From: Amia ocellicauda
Lineage: Eukaryota; Chordata; Actinopteri; Amiiformes; Amiidae
Assembly (NCBI RefSeq): GCF_036373705.1
Contig: NC_089867.1
Location: forward strand, 27,804,950 to 27,868,949
Length of the DNA stretch: 64,000 bases
Direction: 5' to 3'
Shown here: one piece after another, positions 48,601-57,305 of the stretch
Layout of the letters: each line of letters begins with the position of its first letter
Position numbering within the stretch: position 1 is the first letter of the stretch
The notes under the pieces: model-generated
Database searches by the model: none
The model's input: the letters and a program-made list of their open reading frames with translations, nothing else
Told to the model about the DNA's origin: nothing
Program-made: the position numbers and the translations under genes

Positions 48601-49153
48601 AAGCTTCTTGCTCAGATCCCCCTGTTGGGTTTGCAATACACTGTATTATGATGTGTAGACTAAAGCACGTAACTTGCCTTAAAGAGGCACCAGCTTACTT
48701 CATAATAATAATAAAGTTTGCATTTCTTATTTTCTCTCATTAAAGTAAACTAATTACACGGGCAGAATAAAATAAGCAGCCATGAGACACACACAGGGAA
48801 TAACATACATCTGTCACAAATCAGTATTATGGTTAAAGATATTCTGTTTTAGATGCTCTTGTCGATATGATACAACCCACCCTGTCTACAGAAGAGACTG
48901 TTTTCTTGGGGTTAAACATGACGTGACAATTGAAGCTGGCAGAGGAGGAGGAGGAAGACACTGAGGGGAGAAGTGCAAATTGCATGTCCCGAGTGCTGAT
49001 GTTCAGGTATGAAAGTGCATCTCAAAACCATGACGACTGACGTCACTGCTGGACACCTGGGGCTGAAGAGCTGACTGGAAGGCGTCCAGCAGTGACGTCA
49101 ATCAGACACGTGAACCTGCTCTTACCTAAAGGCGTCACTTTGATCTCGGGCAT
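34225..49153 (-). CDS. ints11: ints11 (cpsf3l), Integrator complex subunit 11
   Basis: This is the RNA endonuclease of the Integrator complex, acting in the nucleus with INTS9 to cleave snRNA 3' ends and nascent promoter-proximal transcripts. I resolved 17 coding exons, all GT-AG, in order: 49153-49126, 48508-48411, 47873-47800, 47280-47052, 46799-46701, 45882-45848, 45463-45325, 44658-44594, 44312-44123, 43916-43833, 43396-43307, 42975-42813, 40131-40021, 39450-39389, 38504-38362, 37839-37710, 34290-34225. They total 1,806 nt (601 aa plus stop; the human protein is 600 as I recall it), with phases joining throughout. The protein starts [16 protein letters not shown]. The metallo-beta-lactamase zinc motif HFHLDH is at 68-73 and the catalytic-site E203 lies in SESTYATT. 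The beta-CASP region follows, including FSAHADAKG, and it ends [10 protein letters not shown]. No inactivating change is seen. It is head-to-head with cptp. Several introns carry transposons. Confidence 0.97.
36391..36597 (-). mobile_element. tRNA-derived SINE with L2-like tail
   Basis: Read on the minus strand, a tRNA-like head ends in a B-box-like gttgtgggttcaaatcctgg. A conserved body follows (acccttgagcaaggtacttc, then cccagctgtataaatgg). The 3' tail gtaagtcgccctggataaga is shared with the L2-like LINE. The copy sits in the last intron of ints11 in gene orientation. Related copies are at 62005-62190 and, degenerate, at 38635-38800. Confidence 0.65.
37614..37709. repeat. 13 bp tandem repeat at an ints11 splice donor
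   Basis: About 7.4 copies of a 13 bp unit, GTGAGAAGTGAGG in gene orientation, start at the first base of the intron following exon 16. The true donor cag|gtgaga is therefore the first unit of the array, and each further unit repeats two GTGAG motifs. Confidence 0.95.
38635..38800 (-). mobile_element. Degenerate SINE split by a (CA)n tract
   Basis: Fragments of the same SINE body (gcagagcgacttgttacaat, and gtaaagtacctcactcaagg) flank a (CA)n run at 38712-38750. It lies inside an ints11 intron. Confidence 0.4.
38712..38750. repeat. (CA)n microsatellite
   Basis: A pure CA run of about 39 bp in an ints11 intron. Confidence 0.95.
40227..42586 (+). mobile_element. hAT transposon remnant filling an ints11 intron
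   Basis: The element starts tagggctgtgctaaa and ends cccagcccta, the terminal inverted repeat pattern of fish hAT elements. It is flanked on both sides by acacacac, which could be the 8 bp target duplication or simply the CA tract it entered. On the plus strand, antisense to ints11, a frame near 40404 starts [17 protein letters not shown] and continues AKIWEHLGF, resembling a BED-finger start. Near 41930-42020 the hAT dimerisation motif reads [19 protein letters not shown]. The middle is interrupted by a second element at 40519-41900, and stops break the frame. It fills about 88% of the 2.68 kb intron between exons 12 and 13. Confidence 0.75.
40519..41900. mobile_element. Nested terminal-inverted-repeat element inside the hAT copy
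   Basis: Left end ggggccggttgtactaac and right end (reverse complement) ggggtgggttgtactaat form imperfect inverted repeats around about 1.38 kb. The element separates the two coding parts of the host hAT, so it inserted later. No transposase is visible and the superfamily is not determined. Confidence 0.55.
42586..42620. repeat. (CA)n microsatellite at the hAT border
   Basis: A CA run directly adjoining the hAT right end; a matching CA tract lies at about 40178-40226 on the other side. Confidence 0.9.
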
Positions 49154-49897
49154 GGCTGCGGATCGGCTGCTCTTCCTCCTGCGGGTGTGACGTCTGTGCT
49201 CCGGGACTCAGGAGTGTGTGTTCATTTGCACAGAGAGGTGGAAAGACATGTGACACCTTAGGCCACCTCCATAGCGCATCTCCCGGGAAGATCTGCTCTA
49301 CACTCGCGTCTTTGTGGTATTTAATGAAGGCGTGTTTTGTACAGCAGAGAGCAGACTTACTTCATCACCTGCATAATTGTGCTCTTTCTTCCGCTTAAAC
49401 TCTACATCAGCACACAGTTTAATGTTGTAAAACTGAGGCTTTAACTTGCCGAGAAGCCTATTCACACCGCGCTGCCATCTTGCACGCTTTCTTTATTGAC
49501 AACTACACCACGCAATCAGCGTTACAAACCGGAAAACGTCACTGCCACATCCGCAGGTTTAACCAATGGCAGAGCGAAGGGGGCGGGCCGATATGTATTT
49601 CCGGTTCGCTTGAAAAAAAAAGACCCCAAAGTAACAAGGTGTAGAAATTACCGTATTGAACCGTAATGACGAGAAACGTCTTTCGCATCTGCGTAAGGAA
49701 ACCAGGCTCCTTATTGTGCGTTTCTGTTGACTTGAGTTGTGTTTCTTGTTACGCAGAGGGGAGGATTCGTGTGAACAGGTTTTATCCAAACACAAAACAG
49801 CAGTGTTTCACGGGGATTCAAGTGCGCTGGCTTTCACGCATTTACGGCCCCGGTTGAGAGAACAGGCCTGGGCTGCGCTTCCTGCTTCCGGGTAGAC
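49154..49897. promoter_or_regulatory. Bidirectional promoter between ints11 and cptp
   Basis: These 744 bp separate the divergent start codons of ints11 (minus) and cptp (plus). No TATA box stands out. The stretch includes CpG-containing segments near 49440-49580 and 49840-49900. The head-to-head layout is the same as in human, where the two genes share a short intergenic promoter. 5' UTRs of both genes must lie here; exact start sites cannot be read from sequence. Confidence 0.7.
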
Positions 49898-51473
49898 ATG
49901 GCCGACTCGCTGGAGGACAGGAGGTTCAGCCTGGCGGAGGTGCTCGACACCTTCAATTCCTGCCTGACGGAGGACAAGGAGGTTTTAATCGATGAGTACA
50001 TGTCGGGATGGCGGGGACTTGTCAGGTGACTGCAGTGTTTGATGCGGTCGCCGCTCCCTCCCGTGTTTTGACGTCTTATGAAATGACTTGAGGGACAGGG
50101 GCGTCACTGTGAGGCTTCCCAGCCCTGTCCGGAGGAGCCGCTGCTGGCTGGGGCTTTATTCCAGCTCAGCTCTCAATTACTTCATTGAACTAATTCCCTA
50201 AACCAGAGCCATTTCCTTATGTTAAACAGTAGGGGGGCTAAGTATGGAAATGTGTAAGAACTTATTAAAGAACCAGCTCTGCTATTTCACAATTGAAAAA
50301 GTCAAATCTAAGCAGATTGTCACTTCAATTAAGGGTTCAATTAAGTCATTGAGAGCTCGGGGGTCCTCCGGGGCCAGGGCTGGTTGGGAACCCTTGAAAT
50401 ATGTGATCAACTCGAATACCGTTTGAAAATATTGGCTATTAATCAAATGTCATTTATAATCGCCAATGTTTGTACTAAAGGGTTGTAAACCCCAGACGCA
50501 GATCTGATTGCGCTGTCTCTCTAATCAGTGTTCAGTTCATGGAATTATTGTCCTGCTGTTGCAAAAAGTAGAGAAGTAATAATGAGGATAATGGACTCAA
50601 ACCCACTGAGCCAGTCCTGTGATGATGAGGTCCTGACATCATTTGGCTTCTTGATTGCTCTACTGTGAATTTCCTCTCACCAGAGGGTGTGACGTTAATT
50701 ATTATTATTAACATCCACTGCTGTGAGTATATTTCAGGTGATGGGGGCAATAGCTACTACAGGGCAAATGCTTAGAAGCAAAAAAGCAAAATTCCTGCTA
50801 CTTGAATGACTAATTGTCCTGTTTCTGAACAGAAAACTAAATGACTCAGGTCTCTATCGTTTGCTTCCACACGTTGCTCTGCAGTGCTCATGGCCTCTGA
50901 TGGTGCTAACAGCTTTGATTTTCACCCCTGTGCTCTCGCTCACTCTTCAGGTTTATGAATAGCCTGGGCACCATCTTCTCCTTCATCTCCAAGGATGCCG
51001 TCAATAAGATCCAGATCATGGTCAACCACCGGCAGGGCGAGAACGGAGAGCAGTACCTGTCCATGCAGTCCATGGTGAAGTACGAACTGGAGCAGGAACT
51101 CGTGGACCTCACTAAGAGGGCCAACCACCCCGAGTCGGGCTGCCGCACCGTCCTGCGGCTACACCGGGCGCTGCGCTGGCTGGAGCTGTTCCTGGAGCGG
51201 CTGCGGACCAGCAAGGAGGACGACAAGACGTCGGCCATGTGCTCCGAGGCCTATAACGAGTCGCTGGCACGGCACCACCCCTGGATCATCCGCAAGGCCA
51301 CCGGCGTGGCTTTCTGCACGCTGCCCGGGAGAGCCACCTTCTTCGAGGTGATGAATGTGGGCTCGGCGGAGCAGGTGGTGGCTATGCTGGGGGAGGCCCT
51401 GCCCCTGATCTCGGAGGTGTACCGGGTCACGGAGGAGCTGTACGCCCAACACAACCTGCTGGAGCTTCCTTAG
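49898..51473 (+). CDS. cptp: cptp (gltpd1), ceramide-1-phosphate transfer protein
   Basis: This cytosolic protein moves ceramide-1-phosphate between membranes through a GLTP fold. The two coding exons are 49898-50025 and 50951-51473, joined across gtcag|gtgac and ttcag|gtttat, giving 216 aa (human 214 as I recall it). The N-terminus MADSLEDRRFSLAEVLDTFN is followed by the fold core: NSLGTIFSFISKD (residues 46-58), HPESGCRTVLRLHRALRWL (102-120), HHPWIIRKA (151-159) and AFCTLPGR. Residues equivalent to the lipid-headgroup set of human CPTP are present: D58, K62, R108, R112 and H152. The exon 2 frame is intact. An AATAAA at 51862-51867 fits the 3' end. It shares a promoter region with ints11. 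Confidence 0.96.
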
Positions 51474-51861
51474 CCGAGGCGCACTGGACTGGAAGCGGCC
51501 TGAAGTCTTTCCATGCTCCTCTGGGGCCGGGCTGCTCTTGAATGTGTGACACTAATGTGTGCTGTAGAGCTGATGTTGTGTGGCCATATGGCTCCATAGT
51601 CACTGAGGCACAGGGTTTGAATGAGAGAGAAATTAAGCTTTATTCCTGTTCTGAGGTGGTCGTGTTTTATGAGCATCGCTCGCTTGACATTGACATGAAT
51701 ACACAATACAGACGTGTCGTACACGTTGCTGGCAGGCTAATACAGTGATAGCCTGTCATTCCTCACAGGTGTAATGCTTAATTTAAACCTCATTGTCTTT
51801 GATTATGGAAGCATATGCTCATCCAATTAACCTAATAGTTTGTGTCCCATAATGTGTGTGT

Positions 51862-51867
51862 AATAAA
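51862..51867 (+). terminator. Polyadenylation signal of cptp
   Basis: AATAAA about 390 bp after the cptp stop codon. Confidence 0.55.
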
Positions 51868-52281
51868 GGATACGTGGTGCTGTACCCTCTGAACACTGGA
51901 GTCTTACAGCCGCTGGCCACTCTGGAAACTCCTCCACCCTGTAGCCACACCACAGTGAGTTTGTTGATTCATCTTCCATGTTTAGTTTTTTCTTAACGTT
52001 TTTATACAGTCTTTGGGTTTATTTGACTTCCTTTTGTATGCTATATGGGAACAAAGCAATGGACAATGTTTAGAGGTGTTGGGTTTTGTCTGCAGACTGA
52101 GGAGTGTTGGGGTTTGTTGACTGGTCTCTGTGTCTGAGGAAACGAAAGCAGAAACGGACAGAACTTGCTCTGTGACATCACAGCTCGTGGAGCTCTGTTC
52201 TTGCTCTGGACTTTTAAGGGAATTTTAATTGTGATGATTCTACCAATGGGAATCCTCTTCAGATAGAATTGTTCATTTGTA
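51868..52281. other. Intergenic DNA between cptp and the first mariner element
   Basis: No feature is recognised here apart from the end of the cptp transcription unit. Confidence 0.5.
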
Positions 52282-52283
52282 TA

Positions 52284-53514
52284 CACTCACCTAAAGGATT
52301 ATTAGGAACACCTGTTCAATTTCTCATTAATGCAATTATTTAGCCAACCAATCACATGGCAGTTGCTTCAATGCATTTAGGCGTGTGGTCCTGGTCAAGA
52401 CAATCTCCTGAACTCCAAACTGAATGTCTGAATGGGAAAGAAAGGGGATTTAAGCAATTTTGAGTGTGGCATGGTTGTTGGTGCCAGACGGGCCGGTCTG
52501 AGTATTTCACAATCTGCTCAGTTACTGGGATTTTCACGCACAACCATTTCTAGGGTTTACAAAGAATGGTGTGAAAAGGGAAAAACATCCAGTATGCGGC
52601 AGTCCTGTGGGCGAAAATGCCTTGTTGATGCTAGAGGTCAGAGGAGAATGGGCCGACTGATTCAAGCTGATAGAAGAGCAACTTTGACTGAAATAACCAC
52701 TCGTTACAACCGAGGTATGCAGCAAAGCATTTGTGAAGCCACAACACGTACAACCTTGAGGCGGATGGGCTACAACAGCAGAAGACCCCACTGGGTACCA
52801 CTCATCTCCACTACAAATAGGAAAAAGAGGCTACAATTTGCACAAGCTCACCAAAATTGGACAGCTGAAGACTGGAAAAATGTTGCCTGGTCTGATGAGT
52901 CTCGATTTCTGTTGAGACATTCAGATGGTAGAGTCAGAATTTGGCGTAAACAGAATGAGAACATGGATCCATCATTCCTTGTTACCACTGTGCAGGCTGG
53001 TGGTGGTGGTGTAATGGTGTGGGGGATGTTTTCTTGGCACACTTTAGGCCCCTTAGTGCCAATTGGGCATCGTTTAAATGCCACGGCCTACCTGAGCATT
53101 GTTTCTGACCATGTCCATCCCTTTATGACCACCATGTACCCATCCTCTGATGGCTACTTCCAGCAGGATAATGCACCATGTCACAAAGGTCGAATCATTT
53201 CAAATTGGTTTCTTGAACATGACAATGAGTTCACTGTACTAAACTGGCCCCCACAGTCACCAGATCTCAACCCAATAGAGCATCTTTGGGATGTGGTGGA
53301 ACGGGAGCTTCGTGCCCTGGATGTGCATCCCACAAATCTCCATCAACTGCAAGATGCTATCCTATCAATATGGGCCAACATTTCTAAAGAATGCTTTCAG
53401 CCCCTTGTTGAATCAATGCCACGTAGAATTAAGGCAGTTCTGAAGGCGAAAGGGGGTCAAACACAGTATTAGTATGGTGTTCCTAATAATCCTTTAGGTG
53501 AGTGTATATTTCAA
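52284..53514 (+). mobile_element. DD36E Tc1/mariner element (Incomer type), intact
   Basis: This 1,231 bp element has terminal inverted repeats of about 29 bp beginning CACTCACCTAAAGGATTATT, flanked by TA at 52282-52283 and 53515-53516. That is the TA target duplication of the Tc1/mariner superfamily. It carries one intact transposase gene. A near-identical copy lies inverted at 55913-57113. Intact ends plus an intact ORF suggest recent arrival. Confidence 0.9.
52432..53472 (+). CDS. Tc1/mariner transposase, DD36E
   Basis: A 346-residue cut-and-paste transposase. The N-terminal half carries the paired-like helix-turn-helix: LSISQSAQLLGFSRTTISRV at about 23-42, and a second HTH near 75-115 with an arginine-rich linker. 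The DDE catalytic core has D155 (AWSDESRF), D246 (FQQDNAPCH) and E283 (DLNPIEHLW). There are 36 residues between the second D and E, versus 34 in Sleeping Beauty and Tc1, which places it in the DD36E group described as Incomer. A GGGGVMVWG glycine strand is present. The length is typical of the superfamily and no frame break is seen. Activity is inferred, not shown. Confidence 0.92.
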   Translation: MGKKGDLSNFECGMVVGARRAGLSISQSAQLLGFSRTTISRVYKEWCEKGKTSSMRQSCGRKCLVDARGQRRMGRLIQADRRATLTEITTRYNRGMQQSICEATTRTTLRRMGYNSRRPHWVPLISTTNRKKRLQFAQAHQNWTAEDWKNVAWSDESRFLLRHSDGRVRIWRKQNENMDPSFLVTTVQAGGGGVMVWGMFSWHTLGPLVPIGHRLNATAYLSIVSDHVHPFMTTMYPSSDGYFQQDNAPCHKGRIISNWFLEHDNEFTVLNWPPQSPDLNPIEHLWDVVERELRALDVHPTNLHQLQDAILSIWANISKECFQPLVESMPRRIKAVLKAKGGQTQY

Positions 53515-53516
53515 TT

Positions 53517-55180
53517 AAATGGATGATTACAATAAGATCAATCCTAACATTGAACCGAAAGAACATTTTAAAATCTGCAACTTCAATATAAATGATACAT
53601 TCTTACAAAGTGTTCGTTTTCTTATTTTATTTTTATGAGTAAGATCTATTACACATACCTTTTGGATATCATGGAATGACACAAATTAGCCCAGGCTAAT
53701 CTTATACATAAACAACTATTTCTGGTTTGCTGCTATTAATTAAAACTAATAATCTGAATTACACAGAGGTCAGTTACTTTAGTTTGCACTTATTCCAAAG
53801 AAAAACTAATTCAATGCCAACAAATAAATGAATAGGTTACATTAAATATTTATCTATATATCTGAAGTAGGCCAATGAAAGTGCAAGGATGTTTATCACA
53901 CTCGGTATTTGCTCTCATTGTTTTCGATTTTTCTGTGAAAACGTTCTGGCTGCTATTTTGAGTTAAAGCACTACAGTGTAATCAGACATGACCATTGATC
54001 AGCTATTACAGGACATGAAAAACTATGTCTGTTCACCATTTCTTGCTTGTATATCAAAGCCTGTAGATTCCCTGTAGAGAGCAGACGAGCTATTTTGAAA
54101 TACTGAGCCCTTTTCCAGAGTGTAATGTAGCCTAACAGAATAGAGGAATATAGGTTGTGTTCAATATGAGGATGCACATGTATAGAAATATACATAATTG
54201 AAATTGCTGTATTACAAAGACGTGTGGTGGGTGGCAGTTTCACAACGCCCTTCTTGACTAGGTGTAGTTGACAGTAGAGTTTAACAGTATTTATTAAACT
54301 AAAGGAGACCCCAAAATAACAGCTTCAGGCAAAGGGTGTGAATACTTTTCACTGTGATTGTATGTGTACATTAACCATGTAAAGCCACACCACACTTATT
54401 TTTTCAGTCTCTATAAAATTGTATGTATATTGTTTAAAAATTAGATGCATTATATATACATTATGCCGTAAAAATGTATGTTTTATATTTCTGTGTTTTA
54501 TTTTAAATGATGAAAGAAATGGGGCATTTATTATAAAGCCATGGATTGGAAAAGTTTCATACCCTCTCAATATATTAGCAACAAATATAAACCATTTTCA
54601 TTTTGTATACATTATATATTCACATACAAATTTTGTTAATTGTAATGCTGATGCTCTCCATTCACTTCTGTGTCAGAATCAGGAACGATGTACCAGAGTT
54701 GCTCTGTGAGCTTTTCTACCCCATGACTCTTATACTCCCGTGCAATATTGTTGTTCTGTGGCTCTTAATATGGAGTTGTTAAAATAAAAGGCTATTTGAC
54801 AATGCAGAGACTTCTATGTTGTCCCTCATTGGACAGATTTGCACAATGCTAAAATAAATCTATTGAATCATATTTAAAAATGCTGCTTTCATGTGTGTTT
54901 GTTTCTGGTGTGGAGAGTGAGTGGAGCAACATTGCACATACATTCTTTACAAGCCATGTACGAACAAACAGCCACACATATGGTGGCCTTTTCTAATAGT
55001 GTGTCCAGAGTAGACAGCAGCTACAGACCGGGTCACTGGATTGGGACGGGGTTAGAGGTACACAAGACCAAGACATACAGGTGTCAATTTTTCATAATGC
55101 AAGTGTGTGCTGCTCTGATTATTACAACACACTGACAAGGCAGGTCTAAACAGCATGGGTTTCAACAGCCTCATTTATAC
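53517..55180. other. AT-rich DNA between the inverted mariner copies
   Basis: No gene is recognised. AT-rich ORFs here lack any family motif. A short ATG-repeat tract at 55185-55209 marks its end. Confidence 0.5.
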
Positions 55181-55249
55181 CATTATTATGATGATGATGA
55201 TGATGATGTTTATATATTGTGGTAAAACACACCCTAGTCCAGTTAATAA

Positions 55250-55740
55250 ACGCGCATGCTCTCCTCTGTCACTCCAGAACTGCGCGTTTGATGTGCAGAC
55301 ACCAGTTCTTCCTTCCAGGAAGATGGCGGTGTTATTGGCAGCACAACTACTATTAAAACAAACACACAAGCGACTGCTGAGCTGCACAAACAGCTGCACA
55401 ATGAGCTGCACAGTTGGTTTTGCTGCAGCTGCTGCGCGCGCAGAGCAGGAAGTGCCGCACCCCCCGCTGACGTACACGGCCGCGCTGCCACGGTAACGGC
55501 GCTGTTGCAAACTCCGACGTGACGCCGAAGTGTGTCAGAAGTGTGTGCAGTGTGTGATGAGCGTGCAGCTGAAGAGTCTGAGGTGTGTGCAGTGTCTGAA
55601 GTGACCGACGCGGCTCCGTGAGGCCGCAGAGAAACACAGCGACCCGCCGAGACGAGCGCAGCCGCCATGTGGCCCCGCAGCGACCCGCCAGGTGAGGGAC
55701 CCGCAGACCCGCGCAGGGCTGCTGTGACACGCGTGCCGCG
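55250..55740 (+). promoter_or_regulatory. CpG-rich candidate promoter and first exon (possibly ubxn10)
   Basis: GC- and CpG-rich sequence contrasts sharply with its surroundings. It ends in gcagccgccatgtggccccg and a good donor (gccag|gtgagg) at 55691/55692. The next plausible acceptor on this strand is at 59111, at the ubxn10 coding exon. If joined, the upstream ATG frame (MWPRSDPPAVEHDG...) would hit a stop before the ubxn10 start, so the exon would be 5' UTR with a short upstream ORF. The link to ubxn10 is inference. Confidence 0.5.
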
Positions 55741-55912
55741 CAGCTGCGGGGGGGCGGTGTTTGTGTGAGGTGATAGTGTGTCGTGCTGGTAATTCAATAG
55801 ACGTGTTTGTGTGTTTAATTCCCAGGAGGCAGATGTTCTTGAATTTGCGTCTCACACCCCCCCCAGTGACTGAGAGAGAGTATGTGTATATGTGTATGTG
55901 TGTGTGTATATA

Positions 55913-57113
55913 CACTCACCTAAAGGATTATTAGGAACACCATAATAATACTGTGTTTGACCCCCTTTCGCCTTCAGAACTGCCTTAATTCTACGTGGCA
56001 TTGATTCAACAAGGTGCTGAAAGCATTCTTTAGAAATGTTGGCCCATATTGATAGGATAGCATCTTGCAGTTGATGGAGATTTGTGGGATGCACATCCAG
56101 GGCACGAAGCTCCCGTTCCACCACATCCCAAAGATGCTCTATTGGGTTGAGATCTGGTGACTGTGGGGGCCAGTTTAGTACAGTGAACTCATTGTCATGT
56201 TCAAGAAACCAATTTGAAATGATTCGACCTTTGTGACATGGTGCATTATCCTGCTGGAAGTAGCCATCAGAGGATGGGTACATGGTGGTCATAAAGGGAT
56301 GGACATGGTCAGAAACAATGCTCAGGTAGGCCGTGGCATTTAAACGATGCCCAATTGGTGTGGGGCACACTTTAGGCCCCTTAGTGCCATTACACCACCA
56401 CCACCAGCCTGCACAGTGGTAACAAGGCATGATGGATCCATGTTCTCATTCTCTTTACGCCAAATTCTGACTCAACAGAAATCGAGACTCATCAGACCAG
56501 GCAACATTTTTCCAGTCTTCAACTGTCCAATTTTGGTGAGCTTGTGCAAATTGTAGCCTCTTTTTCCTATTTGTAGTGGAGATGAGTGGTACCCGGTGGG
56601 GTCTTCTGCTGTTGTAGCCCATCCGCCTCAAGGTTTTACGTGTTGTGGCTTCACAAATGCTTTGCTGCATACCTCGGTTGTAACGAGTGGTTATTTCAGT
56701 CAAAGTTGCTCTTCTATCAGCTTGAATCAGTCGGCCCATTCTCCTCTGACCTCTAGCATCAACAAGGCATTTTCGCCCACAGGACTGCCGCATACTGGAT
56801 GTTTTTCCCTTTTCACACCATTCTTTGTAAACCCTAGAAATGGTTGTGCGTGAAAATCCCAGTAACTGAGCAGACTGTGAAATACTCAGACCGGCCCGTC
56901 TGGCACCAACAACCATGCCACGCTCAAAATTGCTTAAATCACCTTTCTTTCCCATTCAGACATTCAGTTTGGAGTTCAGGAGATTGTCTTGACCAGGACC
57001 ACACCCCTAAATGCATTGAAGCAACTGCCATGTGATTGGTTGGTTAGATAATTGCATTAATGAGAAATTGAACAGGTGTTCCTAATAATCCTTTAGGTGA
57101 GTGTATGTGTGTG
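55913..57113 (-). mobile_element. DD36E Tc1/mariner element, defective inverted copy
   Basis: This 1,201 bp copy has the same terminal repeats and TA duplications (55911-55912 and 57114-57115). It is exactly 30 bp shorter than the intact copy. The difference is explained by a 17 bp deletion in the catalytic domain and a 13 bp loss within a small inverted segment. It inserted into a GTGTAT-type simple repeat, which continues on both sides. Confidence 0.9.
55960..56955 (-). pseudogene. Broken DD36E transposase
   Basis: The N-terminal 160 or so residues (56955 down to about 56471) match the intact copy through the first catalytic D in WSDESRF. A 17 bp deletion then shifts the frame. Near 56359-56386 a segment is present in reverse orientation relative to the intact gene, lacking 13 bp. 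The remaining C-terminal part, including the second D and the E, is open from about 56350 to 55960. No full-length product is possible. Confidence 0.9.
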
Positions 57114-57305
57114 TGAGAGAGAGTGTGTATATGTGTATGTGTGTATGTGTGTGTATGTGTGAGTGTGTGAGATAGTGTGTGTGAGAGTATGTGTGTGTAT
57201 ATATGTGTGTGAGAGAGAGTATGTGTATGTGTGAGAGTATGTGTGTATGTGTGTATGTATGTGAGAGAGAGTATGTGTATGTGTGTGAGAGAGTATGTGT
57301 GTGTG
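57105..57305. repeat. GTGTAT/GAGAGT-rich simple repeat
   Basis: Interrupted GTGTAT, GTGTGT and GAGAGAGT repeats. The matching shorter tract at 55875-55912 lies across the defective mariner copy, showing that the transposon split the array. ORFs made of HTHT repeats here are artefacts. Confidence 0.85.

Noticed and set aside
55243-55915. Overlapping ORFs of 125-184 codons on the minus strand
   Set aside because: They run antisense through the CpG-rich exon candidate in several frames and show no domain; GC-rich DNA has few stops.
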